From Arhodomonas sp051195215 (GTDB lineage: Bacteria > Pseudomonadota > Gammaproteobacteria > Nitrococcales > Nitrococcaceae): a DNA stretch of 64,000 nt. Both the position numbers and the translations under genes were made by a program. The notes under the pieces are model-generated. The model ran no database searches. It saw nothing but the letters and a program-made list of their open reading frames with translations, and was not told the DNA's origin. The stretch is from positions 8,828-72,827 of the forward strand of contig NZ_JBNAZM010000023.1 of the NCBI RefSeq assembly GCF_051195215.1, written 5' to 3'. Shown piece by piece: positions 10,015-19,253 of the stretch. Numbering within the stretch: position 1 is the first letter of the stretch; each line of letters starts with the position of its first letter.

Positions 10015-12261
10015 TCAGTAGCGAACCGTATAGGTCAGGCTGTAGGTACGCCCGCGGCCCTTGTAGGCGAACATCTCCTCCGGACCATAGTACGGCGCGT
10101 AGAACAGCTGCGCGCGCTGTCCCCAGACCGTGGTGTAGTCGGCGTCGAGCAGATTGTGCACGCCGAAGGAGAGCTCACCGACGGGCAGCGTCTGGCGCCC
10201 GAGCAGGTCGACGGTGTTGAAGCCGTCGATCTCGTTGCCCTGGTCGTCGTCCAGGTCGAAGGCGCGGGTATACTGCAGGCGCACGCCGGTGCCGCCCTGT
10301 TGCCAGCCAGCGAAGGCAGTGGCCTTGGAGAGGCTGGCGTAGCGGGCGTCGCGTTTCTGCCAGTCACCGTCGGTCTTCTGCTCCGAGCGCACCAGGTGTG
10401 CGGTACCGCCGAGTCGCCACTGGCGGTCGATGCGGTAGCTGACCTTGCCTTCCACGCCGTAGTCCCGGGTCTGCTCATCGAGCACCTCGACGGCGAGGCT
10501 CTCGCTGTCGTTGGTGAGCGCTTCGTCCGACCACGCATAGTAGACCGCTGCCTGCGCGGTGAGGCGATCACCGAAGTGTCGCCAGCCGATTTCGAGCTGA
10601 TTGGTCTTGATGCCCTTCAGCGGCGACTCGTCCACGTTGACGCTGTCGTTGAGCACGTAGTGCCCATCCACCAGCTCGTAGCTGCCCTGGCCGTAGTACT
10701 TGCCCGGATCGGGGATTTCAAAGCCCTGGGCGAAGTTGGTCCACAGCTGGTTGCGCTCGTTGACGTCGAACACCGCGCCCACGTTGACGAGCGTAGTGTC
10801 GTAGTCGTTGGAGCCGCCGGGGATGGCTTGCGCCGATGATGCGTAGCCCAGTGCCACTGCCACCTGCTGGCGGGCGCCGACGAACTCGTCCACCTCCACG
10901 TCGGAGTGCTGCTGGCGTACACCGGCGGTGAAGCGCAGGCGCTTGGTTGCCTGCCACTCGCCCTGGGCGAATGCACTCACGGTGTCCACCTGGTAGCCGG
11001 GGTAGCGGCCCACGGTCGTCGTTTCATCGAGCTTCAGCCCTCCGGAGTCGGCGGCCAGAGGAAAGTCGAAGAGCATCTGATCCGCTTCGAACTCCTCCCG
11101 ATCCACGTCCAGCCCCCACTGCAGGCGTACCGGGTCGAGCTCGCTGACGAACACGCCCTTCAAGCCGTGGACGTCGGTGTCCTGCCTGGAGGCGGAGTAG
11201 TACGAGCCGGGGTCAGGCATGCCGTCGCCGTTACCGTCACGCACGTAGGGGAAGGGATGGAAACTCGCTTCCTCGCGTCGGCTGAATCCCTGCAGGTAGA
11301 AGCTCTGGCCCAGCAGGTCATCATGCTGATACGTCGCGTTGACGAGATGCCGCCGGGTGGCGGGCTCGCGGTCGGTCTCGAGACCGTCGCGAATGTCGAA
11401 GCTCTCGGGCGACGCGCCGGTGACGGCACCCAGGTCCTCGCCCAGGTACAGACCGGTGTCACCATCGTAGCGGGAATCGTAGTACTGGGCAGTCACCGAG
11501 AGACCCTGATCCGGGCCCAGATCGGCGTCCAGCGAGCCCATGAGATCGATGCTGCGGTTGTACTGGAGGTCGGTCTGGGAGATGTCCGGCACGATCTGCT
11601 CACCGTCGGCATCGTAGAATCCGCCGTTGCGCTGGACGGCGATACCGAAACGGCCCCGGACGGTCTCGTTGCCGCCGCTCACCGACTGCGCCGCGCGTGC
11701 TTCGTAGTCGTCGCCATCGTTGAAGCCGGAAGTGGCGCCGACCTGGCTCGTGAACTTCGCCCCGCCGCGCTCACCGCGTTTGGTGATGATATTGACGATA
11801 CCGCCGGTGGAGCCGCCGCCGTAGAGCGCCGTGGCGCCGGAGAGCACCTCGATGCGGGCGATGTTGAACGGGTCGATGCTGTCGAACTGCCGGCTGAGCC
11901 CGCGTGAGGAATTCAGTGAGACGCCGTCGATCATGACCAGCACCGAGCGTCCGCGCATGTTCTGCCCGTAGTTGGTCCGTCCCTGGGGCGCGACGTCGAG
12001 GCTCGGAATGAGCTTGCCGAGCGCGCTCTTCAGGGAGGCGCCGGCGCGCACCTGCTTCATGAACTGCTCGGGCTCGATGATCCAGACGGTACCGGCGAGC
12101 TCGCTGATCTTGGCCGGCGCCCGGCTGCCCACCACTACCATCTCGTCCAGTGTGATGGCGGAATCGTCTGCCTGCACAGCCGCGGCCAGGCACAACGCGC
12201 CGGCGCCCAGGCCCAATCTCAGCGCTGTGCGTCGGTGCACGGCCAGTCGTTCGTCGTTCAT
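10015..12261 (-). CDS. TonB-dependent siderophore-type outer-membrane receptor
   Basis: 748-residue TonB-dependent receptor. After the signal peptide (ending AAAVQA) comes a TonB box-like stretch (ITLDEMVVVGS), the plug with VLVMIDGVSLN and IARIEVLSGATALYGGGSTGGI, then the 22-strand barrel ending in ...TYTVRY with a terminal aromatic. Plug details resemble ferric-siderophore (IutA/FhuE-like) receptors. ATG 12261 was chosen because GGGGGGAA lies 5 bases upstream; a start 7 codons earlier lacks such a site. A Fur-box candidate lies just upstream. The ligand cannot be named from sequence. Confidence 0.85.
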   Translation of the reverse strand: MNDERLAVHRRTALRLGLGAGALCLAAAVQADDSAITLDEMVVVGSRAPAKISELAGTVWIIEPEQFMKQVRAGASLKSALGKLIPSLDVAPQGRTNYGQNMRGRSVLVMIDGVSLNSSRGLSRQFDSIDPFNIARIEVLSGATALYGGGSTGGIVNIITKRGERGGAKFTSQVGATSGFNDGDDYEARAAQSVSGGNETVRGRFGIAVQRNGGFYDADGEQIVPDISQTDLQYNRSIDLMGSLDADLGPDQGLSVTAQYYDSRYDGDTGLYLGEDLGAVTGASPESFDIRDGLETDREPATRRHLVNATYQHDDLLGQSFYLQGFSRREEASFHPFPYVRDGNGDGMPDPGSYYSASRQDTDVHGLKGVFVSELDPVRLQWGLDVDREEFEADQMLFDFPLAADSGGLKLDETTTVGRYPGYQVDTVSAFAQGEWQATKRLRFTAGVRQQHSDVEVDEFVGARQQVAVALGYASSAQAIPGGSNDYDTTLVNVGAVFDVNERNQLWTNFAQGFEIPDPGKYYGQGSYELVDGHYVLNDSVNVDESPLKGIKTNQLEIGWRHFGDRLTAQAAVYYAWSDEALTNDSESLAVEVLDEQTRDYGVEGKVSYRIDRQWRLGGTAHLVRSEQKTDGDWQKRDARYASLSKATAFAGWQQGGTGVRLQYTRAFDLDDDQGNEIDGFNTVDLLGRQTLPVGELSFGVHNLLDADYTTVWGQRAQLFYAPYYGPEEMFAYKGRGRTYSLTYTVRY

Positions 12262-12307
12262 GTGTTCCCCCCAACTTTGCACAGGAAAGCGGCGCGAACA
12301 CTATCAT

Positions 12308-12332
12308 GAATGCGAACGATTTACATATTCAT
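12308..12332. promoter_or_regulatory. Fur-box candidate upstream of the TonB receptor
   Basis: The segment containing AATGCGAACGATTTACAT lies about 50-70 bases upstream of the receptor start and just after the speE stop. It resembles the common gammaproteobacterial Fur site (AATGCGAATGATTATCATT type), with several mismatches. A receptor of this class is expected to be iron-regulated. Confidence 0.45.
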
Positions 12333-12335
12333 GAT

Positions 12336-13214
12336 TTATCCGGTGGTGACCGATTCCAGGCCGGAGAACAGTGCCGCACAGAAGGCGGGTGGAGCGAGCG
12401 CACCACGGTGAACGTCCGCGCTGTAGTAGCGCGTGGGAAACGCGCGGGCGTCGGCGTCGGCCTGCCGGAATCGGTTCACGGGCACGCCCTTGCCGGCGAG
12501 AGTGGCGCTCCACCAGCCGCTCGGATAGCTCGGCACCGGGAACGGCAGGGTCACACGGTGCGCGAAGCCGGCCTCGTCGAGAGCGCCATGGAGGTCGCGG
12601 ATGATGCTCTCGCTGTGGAGCAGCGGCGACTCGCTTTGCTGGACCAGGACGCCACCGTCGGCGAGTACGCGGTGGACTTCGCGGAGGAACGGCGCCTCGA
12701 AAAGCCCCTCCGCGAATCCCACGGGATCGGTGCTGTCGATGATCACCACGTCGAAGGTTCCGTCCCCGGAGGACTTGATGTAGGCGAGTCCGTCCTCGAA
12801 GCGCAGCTCCGCGCGCGGATCGTCGTTGGCTTCGGTGAGCTCCGGGAAGAAACGCGCCGCCGCTCGGGTGACGCCCTCGTCGATGTCCACCTGGACTGCG
12901 TCGGTGACGTCGGGATGGCGCAGCACTTCGCGCAGCGTGCCGCAGTCACCGCCACCGATGATGAGCACGCGCCGTGGGGCGGCGTGCGTGAACAGCGCCG
13001 GGTGGCTCATCATTTCGTGGTAGAGGAAGTTGTCACGGCCGGTGAGCATCACGCAGCCGTCCAGGGTCAGGAGATTGCCCCAGTGGCTGGTCTCGAAGAC
13101 CTCGATGTGCTGATAGCGGGTACGCTCGTCGAGGAGCTTGCGGCGCACCCGCAGCGAGAAGGCGACGCCCTCGCTTTCGAAGGCTTCGGAGAACCATTGG
13201 TCGTCGAGGCTCAT
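12336..13214 (-). CDS. speE: spermidine synthase (polyamine aminopropyltransferase)
   Basis: 292-residue aminopropyltransferase that makes spermidine from putrescine and decarboxylated S-adenosylmethionine. It shows the N-terminal beta domain with YQHIEVFET, the YHEMMSHP motif, the nucleotide-binding loop VLIIGGGDCGTLREVLRH, the acidic VDIDEGV and the catalytic stretch DVVIIDSTDPVGFAEGLF. The second Gly of the usual GGGDGG is Cys here. The start at 13214 gives the standard N-terminus MSLDDQWF. It lies 91 bases downstream of the 2Fe-2S protein gene on the same strand; whether it is cotranscribed with the B12 operon is unclear. Confidence 0.92.
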   Translation of the reverse strand: MSLDDQWFSEAFESEGVAFSLRVRRKLLDERTRYQHIEVFETSHWGNLLTLDGCVMLTGRDNFLYHEMMSHPALFTHAAPRRVLIIGGGDCGTLREVLRHPDVTDAVQVDIDEGVTRAAARFFPELTEANDDPRAELRFEDGLAYIKSSGDGTFDVVIIDSTDPVGFAEGLFEAPFLREVHRVLADGGVLVQQSESPLLHSESIIRDLHGALDEAGFAHRVTLPFPVPSYPSGWWSATLAGKGVPVNRFRQADADARAFPTRYYSADVHRGALAPPAFCAALFSGLESVTTG

Positions 13215-13305
13215 GGGCGGCTCCGCTCGTTGTGCGACGGCGCGGCAGTCTACGGTATTCGGCGCGGTCTGACAGCCGATTGACGCCGTAATCGCGATCC
13301 GGCCC

Positions 13306-14070
13306 CTATCGACGGCAACCACCGCTGCCGGCACGCCCGTCGCCGGTACTCGTGGCGGTGTCGTGGATGACGAGCTCGGGCGCATCCCCGCCCTGCAGCA
13401 GCACGGCGTCGACGAAACGCTGCACTGCGGTACGGTCGGGTAGCCGGAACCATCGCCCACGGGGGTAGTGCGCGACAATCGGGCCACGGTTGCAGGGGAT
13501 CAGGCAGCTCGTCTCGGAAACGAGACACCGTTGCCACAGCCCGGCCGTCCGCAATGCGTCGATGAGCTCGGCGCGCAGCGACGGCGCGTCGCGAAAATGG
13601 CAGCGCGGGCCGGTGCATACCAGCAGGTGATGCTCGAAGACGGGCATGTGATCCCACCCGGGCTTGCCGAGGGAGGGCGGGACCGCCGTTGTGGGCTCGG
13701 TCGGGTGTGCGGGATCGATGGCCTGACGTCTGACCGTCGCCAGCGTTGCAGCATTCGTGCACTGGTCTTCGCCGAGGGTGGCGGTGACGTTCGCCGGCGC
13801 GCGCGTCTGCAGCCAGTGAGCCAGCGCTCCCGGGAGCCAGGCGGCGACGCTGTCGGAGAATGGCAGCCCCACCGGCTGGACGTGCAGGTGCCGTGCCCCC
13901 GCCGAGGTCATGGCGTCCAGCGCCGCAGGCAGATTCCCGCCGCGCCCGGTGAGTCGCACCACGCGGGTGGGCACCGGCATGTCCGCGCACAGACCGTCGG
14001 CGAGACGGCGTGCGCGCCGGGCACCGAGGTAGGCGGGGGCGATGACGTACACGATGGCATCGGCGGTCAT
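13306..14070 (-). CDS. thioredoxin-like 2Fe-2S ferredoxin with degenerate CbiX-like N-domain
   Basis: 254 residues. Residues about 145-225 form a thioredoxin-fold 2Fe-2S ferredoxin with cysteines at 152, 157, 189 and 193 (VCTGPRC ... SCLIPC). Residues 1-115 resemble the CbiX/sirohydrochlorin-chelatase layout. However, the GHGSR-type catalytic histidine is replaced (VIAPAYLGARR), so metal-chelatase activity is doubtful. Such fusions are usually found in cobalamin loci. The gene overlaps the preceding ATPase gene by 4 bp, closing the B12-associated transporter cluster. A role in reducing or handling imported corrinoid or cobalt is inference. Confidence 0.7.
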   Translation of the reverse strand: MTADAIVYVIAPAYLGARRARRLADGLCADMPVPTRVVRLTGRGGNLPAALDAMTSAGARHLHVQPVGLPFSDSVAAWLPGALAHWLQTRAPANVTATLGEDQCTNAATLATVRRQAIDPAHPTEPTTAVPPSLGKPGWDHMPVFEHHLLVCTGPRCHFRDAPSLRAELIDALRTAGLWQRCLVSETSCLIPCNRGPIVAHYPRGRWFRLPDRTAVQRFVDAVLLQGGDAPELVIHDTATSTGDGRAGSGGCRR

Positions 14071-15728
14071 GGGCGGTCGGCTCCCTCTTTCATGCTGGCC
14101 GGATCAGGGGCGGTCAGGGGCACCACGCGGTGGCACAGGGCGTCGAGCAGTGGCCGGTCGTGACTGGCGATGACGATGGCGGTGCCGCCCGCGGCCAGCG
14201 CCGCTAGACAGTGCAGAATCGAGGCGGAGGCGGCGGTGTCCAGCGCGCTGGTGGGCTCGTCGGCGACGAGCAGCCGTGGTTGGGCGGCAAGCGCCCGGGC
14301 GATGGCCACCCGCTGGCGTTGCCCGCCGGAGAGCTCGGCCGGCCGGGCTTCGGGGTCGATTCGGCCGAGTCCGACATCCGCGAGCAGTCGCTGAGCCCGG
14401 GTGCGGCGTTCGCGGCGAGCCAGGCGCGTCCGGTGCGGGGCCGTCAGCGGCTCGCTGACACTCTTACAGACGGGCCAGCGGGGGTCGAGGCTCGCCGTTG
14501 CGTTCTGAAAGATCGCCATGACCAGGCCCGGCGGCGGCCATGGCCGTCCCGCGCCCGGCTGCCAGCCGTCGATGTCCAGGTGGCCGGCAGCGGGCGTTTC
14601 GATGCCGGCGAGCATGCGCAGGAGGCTCGATTTGCCGCAGCCCGACGGCCCGCTGACGCCCACGATTTCGCCGCGGTGGAGGGCGAGATCGGTGGCGGGC
14701 ACGGCGACTGTCGTTCCGTAGTACTGACGCAGCCCCCGGGCGGTCAACAGTGCCGGGCCGCCGGTTGACGGTGGGAGTGGGGGACGTGCGCCATCGTCGT
14801 GGACCCGAACCGATGGGGGGCGTCGTAGTGGGAAGAGGCAGGCGACGTCGTTGTCGAGCGCCGGTCGCTGCGTATGGCAGAGCGCACGCGCGTGCCGGCA
14901 GCGCGGTGCGAAAGCGCACCCGTCGCCGGTGTCGCCCGGCGCCGGGGGGTCGCCGGGGAGCGTGGCTGGCAGCCGGCCGTGAGCCTGCGGACGGGCGGCG
15001 AGAAGACCGGCGGTATACGGGTGACGCGGTGTCGTCGTGATCGAGTGCGCCCTGCCGGTTTCGACGATCCGCCCCGCGTAGCACACGGCGATGCGATCGG
15101 CATGGCGGGCGACCAGGGCGATATCGTGACTCACCAGCAAGACCGCCGCGCCCTGATCCCGCAGGCCGCGCAGGGTGTCGTCGGCGCGCTCGGCATCCAG
15201 CGCGCTGGTGGGCTCGTCGGCGACGATCAGCGCCGGGGTGTGGGCGCCGGCGGCGGCGATGTTCGCGCGTTGCAGCATCCCGCCGCTCCATTGGTGGGGA
15301 TAACGCTTCATGGCCATCGCCGGCCGGGCGATACCGAGGCGTCCCAGGCGTTCGGCCACGGCCCGTGGTGCGATGCGCTCCCCGTGGGCGCGCCATGCCT
15401 CGGCGACGTGGTCGTGGAGTGGACGCAGCGGGTTGCAGGCGGCGAAAGGATCCTGATTCACGAGCCCTGCGACACGGCCGCGTAGACGGCGGAGTGTGCG
15501 CTCCGGTGCCCCGACGATTTCCTCGCCGCACAGCCGTATCGAGCCATCGACGGTGGCCGAAGGTGGCAGCAGGCCGAGTGCGGCATGGGCGATGGTGCTC
15601 TTGCCGCAGCCGGACTCGCCGACGAGGGCCAGACACTCACCGGGGGTGACTTCGAGGCTGACGCTCCGCACCGCGGGGATCGTGGCCGCATAGGTGACGG
15701 TGACCGCGTCCATGACGAGCGTGCTCAT
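14067..15728 (-). CDS. fused double ABC ATPase of a peptide/nickel-type importer
   Basis: 553 residues carrying two complete ABC domains, equivalent to DppD plus DppF. Walker A motifs are GESGCGKS (37-44) and GPSGCGKS (360-367); signatures are WSGGM (147-151) and, in the second half, LSGGQRQ. Walker B is VADEPTSALD in both. Between them lies the oligopeptide-type C-terminal domain (HPYTAGLL) with the cysteine cluster C271/C277/C284 common in Opp/Nik ATPases. The start at 15728 overlaps the permease stop by 4 bp; longer readings run into the permease in another frame. It energises the adjoining permease pair. Confidence 0.88.
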   Translation of the reverse strand: MSTLVMDAVTVTYAATIPAVRSVSLEVTPGECLALVGESGCGKSTIAHAALGLLPPSATVDGSIRLCGEEIVGAPERTLRRLRGRVAGLVNQDPFAACNPLRPLHDHVAEAWRAHGERIAPRAVAERLGRLGIARPAMAMKRYPHQWSGGMLQRANIAAAGAHTPALIVADEPTSALDAERADDTLRGLRDQGAAVLLVSHDIALVARHADRIAVCYAGRIVETGRAHSITTTPRHPYTAGLLAARPQAHGRLPATLPGDPPAPGDTGDGCAFAPRCRHARALCHTQRPALDNDVACLFPLRRPPSVRVHDDGARPPLPPSTGGPALLTARGLRQYYGTTVAVPATDLALHRGEIVGVSGPSGCGKSSLLRMLAGIETPAAGHLDIDGWQPGAGRPWPPPGLVMAIFQNATASLDPRWPVCKSVSEPLTAPHRTRLARRERRTRAQRLLADVGLGRIDPEARPAELSGGQRQRVAIARALAAQPRLLVADEPTSALDTAASASILHCLAALAAGGTAIVIASHDRPLLDALCHRVVPLTAPDPASMKEGADRP

Positions 15729-16618
15729 GGCCCGGCCCCCGGTTCCAGCACGTCGCGCAGGGCGTTGCCGAGCAGGTTGGCCGCCGCCACCGCGATCGTA
15801 ATGGCACATGCCGGGGTGAGGAGCAGCCACGGCGCCACCGAGAAAACCATGCGTGCCTCTGCGAGCATGGCGCCCCACTCGGCGTGTGGCGGCTGGACAC
15901 CGAGGCCCAGAAAGGAGAATCCGGAGATCGCGCTGATCATGCCGCCGAGCCCGAGGCTGGCCACCACGCCGAGGGGGCTCGCCACTGCCGGCAGGATGTG
16001 CGAGAGCACGATGCGATAGCCCGGGATCCCGGCGAGACGGGCGGCAATCACGTCTTCCCGGGAGCGCGCATTCAGCGCGTAGGCACGTGCCAGGCGCGCG
16101 TAGTATGCCCAGTCGGCGATGACGAACGCCACGAGCAGGTTGACCAGCCCCGGACCGAGCAACCCGAGCACCGCGAACGCGAGAACGAGCCCCGGCAGGG
16201 CCATCATCACATCGGCGCAGCGCATCACCACGGTATCCACGAGGCCACCGGCGAGTGCGGCGGTTGTGCCCAGCAACAGGGCGACGGAGAACAGGCAGGC
16301 GAGCACCGCGACGGCGGCACCCAGGGAGCGATGAGCGCCATCGAGCAGGCGGGAGAGCACGTCCCGGCCGCTGGCATCGGTGCCCAGGGGGTGCGCCACA
16401 CTCGGCGCCTGAAGTGCTTCGGCGTAGTTCGGCCAGTTGGGATCGTAGGGAACGAGCAACGGCCCGAGCACCGTGGCCACGGCCAGCACCGCGAGCAGCA
16501 TCATGCCCGTCCGTCCGCCCCGGTGGTTGGCGAGCCGGCGCAGCACGAAGCGGTGACGGACCGTCGCGGCGGCCGCGTGCGTCGGACGCTGGCTGCCGGC
16601 ATTCCAGGCACGAATCAT
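15725..16618 (-). CDS. peptide/nickel-type ABC permease (DppC/NikC-like)
   Basis: 297-residue inner-membrane permease. An N-terminal hydrophobic segment is followed by the periplasmic HPLGTDASGRDVLSRLLDGA motif diagnostic of the DppC/NikC subunit. The cytoplasmic coupling sequence lies around AARLAGIPGYRIVLSHILP, and about five further membrane segments follow. It overlaps both neighbours by 4 bp (DppB-like permease before, double ATPase after), so the transporter is a tightly coupled unit. Context (B12 genes, second TonB receptor) suggests cobalt, nickel or a corrinoid rather than peptide as substrate. Confidence 0.88.
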   Translation of the reverse strand: MIRAWNAGSQRPTHAAAATVRHRFVLRRLANHRGGRTGMMLLAVLAVATVLGPLLVPYDPNWPNYAEALQAPSVAHPLGTDASGRDVLSRLLDGAHRSLGAAVAVLACLFSVALLLGTTAALAGGLVDTVVMRCADVMMALPGLVLAFAVLGLLGPGLVNLLVAFVIADWAYYARLARAYALNARSREDVIAARLAGIPGYRIVLSHILPAVASPLGVVASLGLGGMISAISGFSFLGLGVQPPHAEWGAMLAEARMVFSVAPWLLLTPACAITIAVAAANLLGNALRDVLEPGAGP

Positions 16619-17571
16619 GGGGTCGCCTCCCGGCGCAGCCGTGGGTCCAGCCAGAGGGCGGCCAGATCGACGGCGAGGCTCGCACCGACGTAGGACAGGG
16701 CGCTGACGAGCACGAACGCCTGGATCACCGGGTAGTCCCGCGCGTGAAGCGCCTGCAGCACGTAGCGGCCGATGCCCGGCCAGGTGAAGATTTCCTCGAT
16801 GATGGGCGCGCCGCCGAGCAGTGCTCCCACGCTCATGCCGATGGCCGCCAGGAAAGGCATGACCGCGTTCGGCAGCGCGTGGCGGAGCAGGACACGTCGC
16901 CGCGTGGCCCCGCGTGCGCGTGCCGTGAGGACGTAGTCCGAGCGCAGCGTCGCGAGCAGGCTCGCTCGCAGAAGCTGTGTCCAGCCCGCGGCGCGATCGA
17001 TGCCGATGGCGAGCGCCGGAAGCGCCACGTACGCCGTGGCACCGCCGGTGAGCACCTGGCCCACCCCTGCGGCAACGACGGCGTACTGCAGAACCAGCAG
17101 TGCCAGCACGAAGGTGGGAATGGAGGCGCCGAGCTGCGTGTACGCGCAGATCAGCCGATCCGGCCAGCGCCCGTGCGTGGCGGCTGCCGTCAGCGCCAGT
17201 GTGAGTGACGTGATGACGGCGATCGCCAGCGCGCAGCCGAGCAGGGTTACCGTGGCGGGCAGGCGGTCGGCCAGATCCTGGAGCACGGGCTGGCCGGTGC
17301 GGTAGGAGACGGAAAAGTCGCCCTGCACGACCCGAGCGAGCCAGTCCAGATACTGCGCGGGCAGCGGCTCGTCGAGCGCCATCTCCGTGCGTAGCGCCTG
17401 GATCTGCAGCGCCGTGGGGTCCTGGACACCACGTGCCTTGAGGATGCGGTACGCCGGATCGCCGGGCGCCAGAGGCAGCAGTGCCCAGACGATGACCGTC
17501 GCGGCGAGCGCGGTGGCTACGGCCTGAGCGAGGCGTCGGCCGCTGCGTTGCAGGAGACGTTTGGTGGCCAT
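16615..17571 (-). CDS. peptide/nickel-type ABC permease (DppB/NikB-like)
   Basis: 318-residue permease of the DppB/NikB subfamily. The first membrane helix leads to the LPLAPGDPA motif, then the periplasmic loop with LDEPLPAQYLDWLARVVQGDFS. The coupling motif lies around ARARGATRRRVLLRHALPNA, and EEIFTWPGIGRYVLQAL follows near the C-terminus. It is translated just after the binding-protein gene (36-base gap) and overlaps the partner permease by 4 bp. Confidence 0.88.
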   Translation of the reverse strand: MATKRLLQRSGRRLAQAVATALAATVIVWALLPLAPGDPAYRILKARGVQDPTALQIQALRTEMALDEPLPAQYLDWLARVVQGDFSVSYRTGQPVLQDLADRLPATVTLLGCALAIAVITSLTLALTAAATHGRWPDRLICAYTQLGASIPTFVLALLVLQYAVVAAGVGQVLTGGATAYVALPALAIGIDRAAGWTQLLRASLLATLRSDYVLTARARGATRRRVLLRHALPNAVMPFLAAIGMSVGALLGGAPIIEEIFTWPGIGRYVLQALHARDYPVIQAFVLVSALSYVGASLAVDLAALWLDPRLRREATP

Positions 17572-17607
17572 CCGTTGCCGTCGTTCGTTTGGCCGGTCGT
17601 TGCGCGG

Positions 17608-19155
17608 TTACTGCGCCAGCCCGGACGGTTGCGTGCGCCAGCCGACGTGGAACAGGGCGAAGCCAGGCTGGTAGTCGCGATAGCGGTCGTTGACCACCAC
17701 GCGGCCCCTGCTGAAGACGAGCGGGAACACGTAAGGGTCTTCGTGCACCAGGATATGCTGGACCTCGCGCAGGATCTCGTGGCGCCTGACCTCGTCCACC
17801 GTGGCCGAGAGCTCGTCGGTCAACCGGTTGATCCGCCCATTGTCGTAGCCGCCGAAGTTACGGTGCCCGTCCGGGCGCAGGTAGCGCCGGAGGAACGCCC
17901 CGGCGTTGCCCCAGCCCGCCGTGCCGCCGCTGAGCAGGGCCAGGTCCCAGGCGAGCCCGCCTTCGCCGACACCTGCGTAGATGTCGTCCACCGAGCGGAT
18001 CTCCAGGCGAATGCCCACGTGACGGAGCTGCGCTTGCAGTGCGTTGGCGAGCGGGACCAGGTCCGGCTGCTGCGGATAGGTCAGCACCGTGAGCTCGAGC
18101 GCCTGCCCGTCCCTGCGGCGCCACTCGCCGGTGCGGCGCCAACCGGCGGCCTCCAGTAACGCGTTCGCCTCGCTGCGGTCGGTTTCGTAGTTCTCCACCG
18201 CCCACGGGAAAAACGGGGCATAGAGGCCCGTGGCCGTGTCGAGCAGGCCACCGAAGACCGCCTGCGCGATCTGCTCGTAGTCGATCGCTTTCATGAGCGC
18301 TTTGCGGACCCGAACGTCGCGCAGCGGCGTCTGCTCGACGTTCATGTACGCGGTAAAGCCACCGGTGCCCGGCGTGCCGTGGTTGAAGTGGACGCCCGGC
18401 GCCGCTTCCACCATCGGTCGGGCCGCCATGGGCGGATACAGCGCGATGTCGGCCTCGTCGTTGCGCACGGCGAGGATACGGGCGGTGGGGTCGGTGACGA
18501 AGCGTACGCCCACGCCTGGCAGCGCCGGTTCGCCGCGCCAGTAGTCCGGGTACCGCTCGAGGGTCAGCGCCTGGGCGTCGAGGCCCACTACCTCGTAGGG
18601 CCCGGTATAGATGCCTGCGCCCACCAGGGACGCCCAGTCGCCGTCAGCGGCTTCCACGGTGCGGGCGTCGAAAATGGGGAAGACGGCCTCGTCGGCGAGC
18701 ACCGCCGGCAGCGCGGGCCATGGGTCGTCCGTGGTCACGGTGATCTGGTACTCGCCGGTGGCCGTGAAGCGTGCCTCCGCGGGTACCGCGCTTCGGGCTG
18801 CGGCGGAGTGCGTGCGTTGGTACTCGATGGCCGCGAGCACCGCTTCCGCGTCCAGCTTCCGGCCGTTCTGGAACGTGACCCCATCGCGGACCGTCAGTCG
18901 CCAGGTGTGCGCGTCCACGTTGTCCAGCGCGCTCAGCAGCCAGGGGTGATGCTCGCCATCGCGACGGAACTTCATCAGCAGCTCCGCCGCGCCGAACTCC
19001 TGCATCCAGTACCCTTCGGTGGCCGGGTTCATGCTGCGCACTGCGAACGAGGTGACGATGCGCAGTGGCGGCGGATCGCCGGCTGCCGAGACTATGCCGG
19101 CGGCGAGCACGAGCACGGCGGCGAGCAAATGGCGAATCGGGCGTCCGTGAGGCAT
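17608..19155 (-). CDS. peptide/nickel-type periplasmic substrate-binding protein
   Basis: 515-residue SBP of the family 5 (Opp/Nik) type. The signal peptide ends VSAAG, followed by PLRIVTSFAVRSMNPATEGYW and the family motif WRLTVRDGVTFQNGRKLDAEAVL. ATG 19155 was preferred because GAGGA is 8 bases upstream of it and only 2 from the alternative ATG at 19161. A (TCTGCGG)3 tandem repeat directly precedes the ribosome-binding site. The ligand is unknown; the operon position behind B12 genes and a BtuB-like receptor suggests a metal or corrinoid complex. Confidence 0.85.
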   Translation of the reverse strand: MPHGRPIRHLLAAVLVLAAGIVSAAGDPPPLRIVTSFAVRSMNPATEGYWMQEFGAAELLMKFRRDGEHHPWLLSALDNVDAHTWRLTVRDGVTFQNGRKLDAEAVLAAIEYQRTHSAAARSAVPAEARFTATGEYQITVTTDDPWPALPAVLADEAVFPIFDARTVEAADGDWASLVGAGIYTGPYEVVGLDAQALTLERYPDYWRGEPALPGVGVRFVTDPTARILAVRNDEADIALYPPMAARPMVEAAPGVHFNHGTPGTGGFTAYMNVEQTPLRDVRVRKALMKAIDYEQIAQAVFGGLLDTATGLYAPFFPWAVENYETDRSEANALLEAAGWRRTGEWRRRDGQALELTVLTYPQQPDLVPLANALQAQLRHVGIRLEIRSVDDIYAGVGEGGLAWDLALLSGGTAGWGNAGAFLRRYLRPDGHRNFGGYDNGRINRLTDELSATVDEVRRHEILREVQHILVHEDPYVFPLVFSRGRVVVNDRYRDYQPGFALFHVGWRTQPSGLAQ

Positions 19156-19253
19156 GTCCATTGTCCTCTGCGGTCTGCGGTCTGCGGTTGACGTCGGCTC
19201 GCTGCGCCAGCGGCGCAGCGGGTGGCGTTAGGAAGCCGTCGGGGATGCCATGG

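Noticed and set aside
15729..16685. Upstream extension of the fused ATPase by about 320 residues
   Set aside because: The added residues lie in a second frame of the permease gene and show no homology; MSTLVMDAVT at 15728 is the natural start, with a 4-bp overlap.
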